NCBI GenBank assembly: GCA_964583185.1
Contig: CAZOVL010000003.1
Coordinates: 3,263 to 67,262 of the forward strand
Length of the DNA stretch: 64,000 nt
Source: Bacteroides_E sp964583185
GTDB lineage: Bacteria; Bacteroidota; Bacteroidia; Bacteroidales; Bacteroidaceae
Direction: 5' to 3'
Shown here: piece by piece, positions 7,787-15,992 of the stretch
Numbering within the stretch: position 1 is the stretch's first letter
Layout of the letters: every line of letters begins with the position of its first letter
Translations under genes and position numbers: made by a program
The notes under the pieces: generated by a model
Told to the model about the DNA's origin: nothing
Database searches by the model: none
The model's input: the letters and a program-made list of their open reading frames with translations, nothing else

Positions 7787-9076
7787 TTATTGCTCTTTTA
7801 TCCATTCATAAACAGGGTCGATGCCTATTATGAAATCTGAAAAAGATGTTTCTATTGTTACATCAGGTGTTAAGCTGTTTACCTCTTCATCTGTGCGTTT
7901 GAAGTATTTCGTGGAATAGGAAACCTTTAGTTTGCTGCTTGGAAGTAGGAAAGTTCTAACCTCTCCAAAATGATTGGGTTTTCCTGCTGTTTCTTCTCCA
8001 ACAAAGATAGCCTTAGTCATTGCCTTAAAATCTAAAGCGTTCAGAATGGCTGAGGAAAAAGTACTTCTCCCTAAAACCACATAAATCTTTATTTCCGGAT
8101 TTTCGTTGAAATGAGAAGCTAACTTACGAATGAAGTCTGTTCCTTGTTTGGAATTACCTCCACCATTCAGTCTTAAATCGAAAATGAGTTTATTTACAGG
8201 AGCTGTCTTTAATTTCTCAAATACTTTCTCTTCAAACTCTTTGAATGAAGGTAATTGTTCTGCTTTCTTTTTATTGCCAAACTGCATTTCTAACTCCTTA
8301 CTCCAACATTTATTGTACTGTAAATAGTATGTCTGATTTTCAGATATATAATTCTCAGTAAAAAAATAGTTCTGGTTTTTATAGCATAAGGCTAATGAAT
8401 CAGGGTTATACTTTGGTGTGATGATTGCAACATTTTCTTTGTTAACACTTTTCGGTTTTATTATAGTACTTCTTTTTTCACCATTAGATAATCTATAGCT
8501 TACCTTTACCTCATCGCTAGCTGTGAAGTTGAAGTATTTAAGAATTTGTAGTGATGGAATATATTGAGGTATTACTAGTTTTATATTTGCTTGGTTATCT
8601 ACAGTAATTAAAGAGCTGAGGCTGTCTGTCATTGTTTCTCTCGAAATGTTATTAAAGGATAAAATCTGGCAACCTAAGATTTCAGCATATTCTTTTGTTG
8701 TATGTGTAACGTATAAACCGTCGCTATACCAATAAGTTTGAAGAGGAAGTATTTGTTTTTTATCCACTAAAGCTTGAAAGTTGAATTGAGTATGAGAATC
8801 TCCCAGACTAGCTATTAGCTGTTGAACACCTATAGCTATATCAAAGTCTTTTTTGTTTTTCGATTCAGCTTTTAGTCTTTCTATGCTCTTTGAAAAGGAA
8901 TAACTATCTTTTTGGTTGAAAAGATTGATGTGCTTTTTGGGTAGCTCAGAACAGATATAGTCTAAATCGGTATCCCAATTAATTTTGTTTTGAGAGTGTA
9001 AGGTTTGAGAAACTATTAATCCTATAAGGATAAATATAATCTGATTGAGCTTAATCTTTGTATACTCCTTGTTCAT
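7787..9076 (-). CDS. S41-family (tail-specific-protease-like) serine peptidase, secreted
   Basis: The 429 residues begin with a signal peptide (ending QTLHSQ). The C-terminal half carries the S41 core: KLIFDLRLNGGGNS, then VVLGRSTFSSAILNALDFK, in which a Ser of STFSSA is the likely nucleophile, then FVGEETAGKPNHFGE and SLTPDV. A distinct PDZ domain is not obvious. Proteases of this family cut exported or misfolded proteins at the C-terminus. The gene lies 9 bp upstream of the TPR protein gene on the same strand. A gene-poor 318-bp stretch to its left in transcription order contains only the terminator of the GH92 gene. Confidence 0.8.
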   Translation of the reverse strand: MNKEYTKIKLNQIIFILIGLIVSQTLHSQNKINWDTDLDYICSELPKKHINLFNQKDSYSFSKSIERLKAESKNKKDFDIAIGVQQLIASLGDSHTQFNFQALVDKKQILPLQTYWYSDGLYVTHTTKEYAEILGCQILSFNNISRETMTDSLSSLITVDNQANIKLVIPQYIPSLQILKYFNFTASDEVKVSYRLSNGEKRSTIIKPKSVNKENVAIITPKYNPDSLALCYKNQNYFFTENYISENQTYYLQYNKCWSKELEMQFGNKKKAEQLPSFKEFEEKVFEKLKTAPVNKLIFDLRLNGGGNSKQGTDFIRKLASHFNENPEIKIYVVLGRSTFSSAILNALDFKAMTKAIFVGEETAGKPNHFGEVRTFLLPSSKLKVSYSTKYFKRTDEEVNSLTPDVTIETSFSDFIIGIDPVYEWIKEQ

Positions 9077-9281
9077 CTATGTATTGGTTTTGACATTGTG
9101 GCTTGATTAGATAAAACTAATTAATAAAACTCAAATTTAAACCTTTTATGCTTCCTTTATCTTCCCTTCTACTGATAGATATTAATCTGTTAATTATAAT
9201 AGTTGGAAAGATTGGATCTTTTACTTGTAGTAATGATTAGTATATAGAGATGCCTAATAGAAAAAGAGGTCTTATAAAAAA

Positions 9282-9313
9282 ATCCGATAGGATGATTAAT
9301 CTTCCTATCGGAT
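9282..9313 (-). terminator. intrinsic terminator of the GH92 gene
   Basis: An 11-bp perfect inverted repeat (ATCCGATAGGA at 9282-9292, TCCTATCGGAT at 9303-9313) has a 10-nt loop. On the minus strand it is followed by a run of seven T. It lies 81 bp past the GH92 stop codon. I see no other feature in the 9077-9394 gap. Confidence 0.8.
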
Positions 9314-9394
9314 GGTATGACACTATGCGTGTATTCTTTTATGTTGTCTAATGAAGCAAAATAACTATTGGGTTATTGACTTCATCTTTCCATT

Positions 9395-11752
9395 TTAATA
9401 AGTCTCTTTGAGTGTACTTCCCATTGTTATGTCTAATTTTCCTCCTTCAACTAGTGTTTTATAGGGTACTGTTAGAGAGGTTTCTTTAGTTCCATTCAAT
9501 GTAACACTTTGAACATAAGCGTTCTCTTGTGAGTTGTTCTCTATTTGTATAACAAACTTTCCCTTTCTGAGCTCTTGAGGTAGCTGTATGGTTACCTTAT
9601 CAAATAAAGGACTTCCAATGTGGAATGATGGATCAGTACCCGATAAACCTTTCACATCGAACAAACCTATACTGGATAATACATACCAAGCACCCATCTG
9701 ACCTTGGTCTTCATCTTGTCCGTATCCATAGCCGTGAATGCCATCTAAACCATAAAACTCATTACAGATAGCACGTGTCCATTTTTGAGTTAAGTCGGGA
9801 CGTTCCGAGTAATTGAATAACCAAGAAATGTGTAAGTTGGGTTGATTACCGTGATTGTATAAACTCTTTATGCCTGCAAAAGCATCTATCTCTTCTCCTC
9901 CTCCAAAAATAAATTGTTGAGAAACGGTGAATATACTGTCCAGACGACTATTAAACTCCTCCTTACCCACTTTATTAACCAATCCTTCCGGATTATGAGG
10001 AACATAGAAAGTGTATTGCCAAGCATTACCCTCTTGAAAACCAACCCAGGGAGCGGATGGATCAAAGTCCTCTATAAACTTTCCGTTCATATCTTTAGGA
10101 CGAATCAGATTGGTTGAAGGATCATAGATTAATTCCCACCCTTTGGATAGTTGCATTAATTGGTTGTAATCATCTGTTTTACCCAAGGCTTTGGCATATT
10201 GTGCTGCTGCATAAGAGCTAAAGCTATATTCCAAGGTGTGCGAAGTACCAAATGCTGAACCTTCAGTACTCAGTTCTCTATTTTCATCTTCTTCATTATT
10301 AATATAAGGACAATAACCTTTTTGAACAAAAGCTCCTACATCCATTTTTCCTGCACCTGGAATACGATCTTTCCACTCTAACTCATTTTTTCGTACCGCT
10401 TCATATCCTAGCTGTACATCAAAATCTCTTAGCCCAATGTTGTGTGCTGCAGAAATAACCAGTCCGGTCATATTTGTGCCTACACCCGAAACAAATCTGC
10501 TGGCTGCAATGCCATCTCCTAGCCAACCGGTATCTTTATAGACTAGCAATTGACTTTGTACCCAATCTTGATAATATTCAGGATAAGCAATTGCCCATAA
10601 TTGAGTCAGATTCCAATATCCACCCCAGATTGCATCTGTATTGTAATGATTATGTTTCGGTTTTCCGTTTGCACTTAACTCTATTTGACCTATTGTACCA
10701 TCGTTTTTAGGATAAGCTCCATTTACATCACTTGCTAGTCCTCTACCTAATATGGCGTGATACAATCCGGTATAAAATTTAATTTTGTCATTCTCATTTT
10801 TCCCTTCTACAGTAATGCGTCCCAGTGATTCATTCCATGTCTGTAACGCTTGCTCTTTCGCTTCATTAAAAGCTAAGTTCTTAGCTTCCGTTTCAAGATT
10901 TAATTTAGCATTATCTATGGAGGTATATGAAAGTCCTACTTTAATTTGGATGGCTTCGTTTTCTTCTGTGTCGTAGGTTAAATAAAGCCCAGATCCAATA
11001 CCTGACTCTTCCTTTTTTCCTTCAGTTACCTCTTCTTCAATAAATGTACCAAATGCTTTGGGTGCTTTGTTTAATTCCGCAAAGAAGAAAAGGGTAAGGG
11101 TAGAACCTGCTTGGTATTTTTTTACATACTCCGGACGAGTGGTAACATAGCCCGAAATATGATTTTCGTCAACTAGTGTAACTTTGGAGTCTAGTACAGG
11201 ACCACTTTCTCCCATGCGGCGGCCAATATCAAAAATGATATTTGATTCTGTTGATTGTGGGAAGGTATATTGATGAAAACCAACTCTTTTTGTCGCAGTC
11301 AGTTCTGCTTTTATATTATAATCTTTCAGTAAAACAGAATAATACCCGGAGGTTGCAAACTCATCTTTCTTATCGAAATTAGAGCGGTAACCACTCTCCA
11401 CATTTTCAAGTTCACCAGGAATGGTTTGTAGTTTACCCACAGTTGGCATAAAGGTGATACCTCCAATTTGAAACTCGTGAAAGTTGGAAAAACCCTCAAT
11501 GGAAGTATGACGTTCATCATAACCAACAGCTTCCCAACCCCATAGATTGCCATAACTACCATTGGTGGTTGGGGCTAGCTTGGCCATTCCAAAAGGAAGT
11601 GCAGCCGGGGTATAAAAGAACCAGCGACTATGGGCTGTTCCGATATTGGGGTTTACGTATTTTGTGAGATTGGGTATTTCTTCTTGAGATGCATTGTGGC
11701 ATCCTACAAAAAGAAACAAGGAAAGTAGAGACAATAGGAAGTAATGTTTCAT
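9395..11752 (-). CDS. GH92-family alpha-mannosidase-like lipoprotein
   Basis: A 785-residue lipoprotein (LFVGCHNAS lipobox near residue 18). Its N-terminal beta-sandwich begins YVNPNIGTAHSRWFF and its C-terminal (alpha/alpha)6 domain is of the GH92 type. Typical motifs are GFQEGNAWQYTFYVPHNPEG with the catalytic-acid Glu region, GGGEEIDAF, GNQPNLHISWLFNY and GYGQDEDQGQMGAWYVLSSI with the catalytic Asp region. GH92 enzymes are calcium-dependent exo-acting mannosidases that trim N-glycans or mannans. It is monocistronic with its own terminator and is not obviously part of the xylan cluster to the right. The exact linkage specificity cannot be read. Confidence 0.93.
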   Translation of the reverse strand: MKHYFLLSLLSLFLFVGCHNASQEEIPNLTKYVNPNIGTAHSRWFFYTPAALPFGMAKLAPTTNGSYGNLWGWEAVGYDERHTSIEGFSNFHEFQIGGITFMPTVGKLQTIPGELENVESGYRSNFDKKDEFATSGYYSVLLKDYNIKAELTATKRVGFHQYTFPQSTESNIIFDIGRRMGESGPVLDSKVTLVDENHISGYVTTRPEYVKKYQAGSTLTLFFFAELNKAPKAFGTFIEEEVTEGKKEESGIGSGLYLTYDTEENEAIQIKVGLSYTSIDNAKLNLETEAKNLAFNEAKEQALQTWNESLGRITVEGKNENDKIKFYTGLYHAILGRGLASDVNGAYPKNDGTIGQIELSANGKPKHNHYNTDAIWGGYWNLTQLWAIAYPEYYQDWVQSQLLVYKDTGWLGDGIAASRFVSGVGTNMTGLVISAAHNIGLRDFDVQLGYEAVRKNELEWKDRIPGAGKMDVGAFVQKGYCPYINNEEDENRELSTEGSAFGTSHTLEYSFSSYAAAQYAKALGKTDDYNQLMQLSKGWELIYDPSTNLIRPKDMNGKFIEDFDPSAPWVGFQEGNAWQYTFYVPHNPEGLVNKVGKEEFNSRLDSIFTVSQQFIFGGGEEIDAFAGIKSLYNHGNQPNLHISWLFNYSERPDLTQKWTRAICNEFYGLDGIHGYGYGQDEDQGQMGAWYVLSSIGLFDVKGLSGTDPSFHIGSPLFDKVTIQLPQELRKGKFVIQIENNSQENAYVQSVTLNGTKETSLTVPYKTLVEGGKLDITMGSTLKETY

Positions 11753-11954
11753 AGTTTTTTAGTTTAGGTTTAATAATGCTTACTACCCATCCTATATTCT
11801 TATTTAGATTACTATCTAAATAAAAATAGTTTGTTTTAGGTTGACAAGCATTCTTTGGTTTTCAAAAATACGTTTTAGTACTTAATTCTCCTAATTAAAC
11901 CCTTTTAGTAAGGAGTTTAATTGAAAAATTAGAATCTTTTAATTCTCTTTTATA

Positions 11955-12287
11955 TTAGTGAGGTATTGATTTTGAAAATAGGTTAATCACAAGAACACCT
12001 GCCACAATAAGAGTCATGCCTAGAATAGCCGGAAGATCTAACTTTTGTTGAAACAGGAAATAACCTGCTAATGAAATTAATACGATTCCCACACCCGACC
12101 ATATGGCATAGGCTATTCCTACAGGCAGACTTTTAAGAGTCAATGAGAGGAAGTAAAAAGCACAGAAATAGGTCGTTAAGGTAATAAGGGAAGGAATAGG
12201 TTTTGTAAACTGATTGGATGCTTTTAGAGCACTTGTTCCAATAACTTCAAATAAGATGGCTATAAATAATAGGATGTAATGTTTCAT
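11955..12287 (-). CDS. SMR-family small multidrug efflux protein
   Basis: A proton-coupled exporter of small cationic compounds with four predicted membrane helices in 110 residues. From the ATG at 12287 the essential Glu falls at residue 14 (LLFIAILFEVIGTSALK), as in EmrE, which supports this start over a GTG three codons upstream. Other SMR features are PVGIAYAIWSGVGIVLI and the C-terminal helix IPAILG-like region ending GVLVINLFS. A GGAG sequence lies just before the chosen start. The gene stands alone. Substrate is unknown. Confidence 0.9.
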   Translation of the reverse strand: MKHYILLFIAILFEVIGTSALKASNQFTKPIPSLITLTTYFCAFYFLSLTLKSLPVGIAYAIWSGVGIVLISLAGYFLFQQKLDLPAILGMTLIVAGVLVINLFSKSIPH

Positions 12288-12601
12288 AATCTCCACTTTG
12301 CTTTTTCTGAGGTAAAGTTATGTATTTTGATTCATTTGAAAATTAACGAGTCGAAAAAATCTTTTGAATAAAGGAGCCGTGTTTTTAGTATTAGGGAGAA
12401 ATGGTTTGACCAATGGCCCTGAACTTCTTCAGTAAGAATGGAGAATTATCGAAACTAAATATCTATGATTGAGAGCTTTGAAAAATAGGTTTATTTTCAT
12501 TTGGGATGATAATTCCTTTGTTTATTCCAGATTAAGCATTAGAAAAATACCTAAGGCTTAATCTGGGATTAATGAAACGGGGAGATCTTGAGTTTTTGCG
12601 T

Positions 12602-12988
12602 CACTCAGGTGAATGTAGATGATAGAGAACCTCTTAAAACGAATCTTTTCTAAGGGCTATTTTTGGCAAACTATATGGAGACAAAGGGTATATATCAAAG
12701 CAGTTGCAAGAGTTACTTTTTGTTGATGGCGTTCATTTGGTAACAAGTATTCGCAACAACATGAAGAATTCCTTGATGATAATGGCAGACAAAATACTGC
12801 TTCGAAAGCGTTCTGTAATTGAGACCGTTAATGACGAGTTGAAGAATATTTGTCAGGTAGAGCACTCCAGGCATCATTCGTTTGCAAATTTTGTGGCAAA
12901 TCTGGTATCAGGCATCATAGCTTACAGTTTTTTATCCAAGAAACCCTCTATTAAGTACAGTACCATAAATTCGAACTCAGGTTCATAG
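12602..12988 (+). mobile_element. IS982-family transposase remnant with one IS end
   Basis: The C-terminal part of an IS982-type DDE transposase is visible. In one frame a segment reads NVDDREPLK up to about 12643. A second frame then continues through GKLYGDKGYISKQLQELLFVDGVHLV, NNMKNSLMIMADKILLRKR and IETVNDELKNICQVEHSRHH to SGIIAYSFLSKKPSIKY. The frame change near 12641-12652 and the missing N-terminal half show that it is dead. The open part alone spans 12704-12988. Its 3' end runs into TCGAACTCAGGTTCA (12971-12985), which recurs in the inverted repeat at 6347-6408 and is probably the IS terminal repeat. A separate 11-bp inverted repeat lies just upstream (12527-12537 and 12556-12566). 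Confidence 0.82.
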
Positions 12989-13197
12989 ATAGTTTGCTTT
13001 GTCTATATAAGTAGTTTTGTAGTGCTAAACGTATATTGATAGTCAGAAGTATAAAAAAGCATTAAAATAAGAGACTTGTTCATTGTGCTAATATTAAATC
13101 TAGTGGATTATAAATGCATTTATATTTAAAACAAAAAGGTTGTAATGGAAGTAAAAATAAATTCTTTAGAGATTTTTACATTAATAAGATTAAAGCT

Positions 13198-13229
13198 AAA
13201 CAACAAAAGAAATCTATCTTTTGTTGTTT
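13198..13229. terminator. strong hairpin in a 440-bp gene-free stretch (possible terminator)
   Basis: A 13-bp perfect inverted repeat (13198-13210 and 13217-13229) with a 6-nt loop is followed on the plus strand by a T-rich tract. It could stop transcription coming from the IS remnant. The gap 12989-13428 holds nothing else I can name, although its right half should contain the promoter of the former susC operon. Confidence 0.5.
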
Positions 13230-13428
13230 GTTTCTAGTAATTATGCATCTTGTACAATATTTTGTATAGTGTATAGATGGTTTTTTAGAAAAATGTAACA
13301 TCCAGGAAATGGTTTGTGTCATATATTAAAGCCTTTAGATGTGGATTTTTATATATTTGTTTGTTGTAGAAAATTAAAATTTTCTAATTTCTCGAGATCT
13401 AGTAAGATTTAGGAAATTCTAATACTAA

Positions 13429-13599
13429 ATGGAAAATGTAGAGAAGCAAATTAGAAAATTCACCTTTTTATTTTTGTGCATGTCTTTTTCTTGCTTAATT
13501 GTGTCTGCACAAAATAGAATCGTAGTTAAAGGGACAGTTTTAAATGAAAGTGAAGAGCAGGTAATGTTGGTGTCATGGAAGCTTCGGATGGATATATAA
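13429..13599 (+). pseudogene. 5' remnant of a susC-type TonB-dependent receptor gene
   Basis: From the ATG at 13429 the frame encodes a long signal peptide (KFTFLFLCMSFSCLIVSAQ) followed by RIVVKGTVLNESEEQV. That is the start of the carboxypeptidase-regulatory-like domain at the N-terminus of SusC receptors, where the next residues would normally be of the IGASV type. Instead the frame becomes out-of-register GH10 sequence from about 13565 and stops at 13597-13599. The rest of SusC, and any SusD, is missing. This is the left side of a deletion scar. The promoter of a former PUL operon probably lies upstream. Confidence 0.75.
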
Positions 13600-14273
13600 A
13601 ATCATGGGATGTAATAAATGAACCAATGTCTGATAATGATAGTTATATGTTGCGATCTGCTGAGAATGAATCCAATGTTGATGGAAATTTCTATTGGGCG
13701 GACTATCTGGGTGAAAATTATGCACGTACTGTGATTGCCTATGCACGTCAATCTTTTATGGAAAATAATGGAACCAATGAACTAAAACTTTTTATTAATG
13801 AATCTGGACTAGAAAAAAACGAAAGTAATAAATGTGATAGATTACTTAAAATGATTGATGAGTGGGAGAAAGATGGTGTTACGGTAATTGATGGGATAGG
13901 AGTTGATTTAAAACTTTCTTATAATTATAGTGATCCTATATTACAAGAACAGAATAATAAGAATCTTGTTGATCTTTTTCAAAAATTAGCAGCAACGGGT
14001 AAGTTAATTAGAATTTCAGATTTATCAATTGAAATAATAGATAATGATGGGGTAGTTAACTCAAACAATTTAACTTTATCACATTTACAGCGTATTTCTC
14101 TATATTATGAATATATTATTGACAAATATTTTGAAATAATACCTAATGAACAATGTTATGGTATTACTCTTGGATCTCCAGTTGATACTAAAACCTTTAT
14201 AGGGTTATGGAATAACAAATATAACCGCAACTACACTTATGCTGGTTTTATTGATGGATTATCTGGTAAATAA
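13575..14273 (+). pseudogene. 3' fragment of a GH10 endo-xylanase-like gene
   Basis: The frame encodes the second half of a GH10 barrel. It begins at EASDGYIKSWDVINEP, with the acid/base Glu in NEP, and continues through ELKLFINESGL and the family end GLWNNKYNRNYTYAGFIDGL. About half of the barrel and the signal peptide are missing. The nucleophile motif, normally ITELDI, reads ISDLSI, so the catalytic Glu position is Asp and even the parent protein may have been a non-hydrolytic or weak GH10 homologue. The fragment is joined, in a different frame, to a susC 5' end. It ends 23 bp before the GH30 gene, which shows the original operon order. Confidence 0.8.
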
Positions 14274-14296
14274 TATTTATTTTAGAATTTATAAAG

Positions 14297-15940
14297 ATGA
14301 AAAAAACACATATAAATCTGGTTCTTCTACTTTTGTTTTTTTGGGGGTGTTCAGAGAATGAGACTACAAATGTAAGTTTAAGCTATGTCAAGTTTGTACA
14401 TAAAACATTAACTATTCCTTATACTGGTGGTGAATCTCTCCTTTTAATAGAGTCATGTGGAACACCTTGGGAGATTGTTTATGATAAAGAAAATGATTTG
14501 ATTAGTGATGTTTTGCAAACTAAAGGAGGTGAATTAGGCGATGTAAAGCAATATACCCAAATTAAATTTCGTTGCAATGAGAATCTAACAAAAGACATTC
14601 GCTCTCAAGAGCTTTTTTTGATTAATGAAATAACTGGGGAACGTTCTTCTTTTACTCTTATACAAGATACTAAATATAAACCTCTTTTGTTATCTATTGA
14701 TAAATCTACAGAATATCAGACTATAGTAGGATTTGGTGGTATGTATAACCCTAAAATCTGGTTATCTAAAAATGACTTAATAACTGAATCTGAAATAACT
14801 AAAATGTATGATTCAAATCAGCTAGGGTATAATGTTCTTCGTTTAATGATTTACCCGAATGAACTAGATTGGATAAGCGATATTGATGCAGCGAAAAGAG
14901 CACAAGAGTTAGGTGCAATTATATTTGCTTCTCCATGGGAGATACCTGCTCATATGTCTGAGGAAATCAATGTTAATGGGAAACTTTACGATAGACATCT
15001 TAAACCTGATAGTTACCAAGAATATGCAAATCATTTGGTTAAGTATATAAAATTCATGAAAGATAATGGTGTTGATTTATATGCTGTTTCTGTTCAAAAT
15101 GAACCAGATATGGATTTTACTTTTTGGTATCCACATGAAATTGTCAACTTTATAAAGAAACATGGTAATCAAATTAAAGAAGCTGGGGTGAAATTAATGG
15201 CTCCTGAAGCCTGTGGCTTTCAACCTGAATATACTGATCCTGTTCTAAACGATGCTGAGGCCTTCGATAAAACTGATATTTTAGCTGGCCATACTTATCA
15301 AGGTTTTATAGATATAGAGGAGAGTAGTTATGTGAAAAATAGATATGACTATATCTGCTCTTTGTATAATAAAAAACTAGCAGCTTCAGGAAAAACCTGG
15401 TGGATGACTGAGCATTTATTTAATGAAGGAGAAAAAGAATCAGACTCATCAAAGTGGGAATTTCAAAAATGGAAATATAACTTGTCTACATTAGGTAAGG
15501 AAATACATATGTGTATGGATGGATATTGTAGCGCTTATATATATTGGTACCTGAAAAGATTTTACGGTATGATTGGAGATTCAGATAATAGAAGTTTAGA
15601 AGCTAATGGAGAAGTATTAAAGAATGGATATATTCTTTCTCATTATGCCAAATATGCTACAGGTACCATACGTATAAATATTAATACAGGAGACTTAAAT
15701 GTTTTAGGAACAGCTTACCTTAATAGAGATAACAATGAAGTTTCTATAGTTTTAATAAACTTGACGAATGATGATTTAAATGTAAGTATCCCTTTCTCTG
15801 GAATCAAAGAAATAAACGCTATAGAAACTACAGAGGAGAAAAATATGGAAAAAGCAATAACAGGAGAACTAAATGAATCTGATGGAGCTTATGTCTTAGT
15901 ATCTAAATCTAGTATTACATCGATTCGTTTAAATTTATAA
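14297..15940 (+). CDS. GH30 xylanase-like lipoprotein with N-terminal BACON-type domain
   Basis: A 547-residue lipoprotein (FFWGCSEN lipobox, Cys about 18). Residues about 30-125 form an immunoglobulin-like domain of the BACON type, with IPYTGGESLLLIES and the closing SSFTLIQD. From about 130 it is GH30, closest by eye to glucuronoxylanase-type GH30: YQTIVGFGG, LRLMIYPNE, SPWEIPAHM, the acid/base Glu in VSVQNEPD, and the nucleophile Glu in WWMTEHLFNE. A C-terminal beta-domain follows. Such enzymes cut the xylan backbone next to methylglucuronic-acid branches, which fits the GH115 alpha-glucuronidase encoded 52 bp downstream. It follows the GH10 fragment by 23 bp in the same former operon. Confidence 0.88.
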   Translation: MKKTHINLVLLLLFFWGCSENETTNVSLSYVKFVHKTLTIPYTGGESLLLIESCGTPWEIVYDKENDLISDVLQTKGGELGDVKQYTQIKFRCNENLTKDIRSQELFLINEITGERSSFTLIQDTKYKPLLLSIDKSTEYQTIVGFGGMYNPKIWLSKNDLITESEITKMYDSNQLGYNVLRLMIYPNELDWISDIDAAKRAQELGAIIFASPWEIPAHMSEEINVNGKLYDRHLKPDSYQEYANHLVKYIKFMKDNGVDLYAVSVQNEPDMDFTFWYPHEIVNFIKKHGNQIKEAGVKLMAPEACGFQPEYTDPVLNDAEAFDKTDILAGHTYQGFIDIEESSYVKNRYDYICSLYNKKLAASGKTWWMTEHLFNEGEKESDSSKWEFQKWKYNLSTLGKEIHMCMDGYCSAYIYWYLKRFYGMIGDSDNRSLEANGEVLKNGYILSHYAKYATGTIRININTGDLNVLGTAYLNRDNNEVSIVLINLTNDDLNVSIPFSGIKEINAIETTEEKNMEKAITGELNESDGAYVLVSKSSITSIRLNL

Positions 15941-15992
15941 TAGAAGAGCGAGTAATTACTCGTAATGGTTAATAATAAAAATTCAAATTCAA

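Noticed and set aside
12527..12566. 11-bp inverted repeat as an IS terminal repeat
   Set aside because: Its sequence does not match the end next to the transposase remnant (12971-12985); it may be an old terminator.
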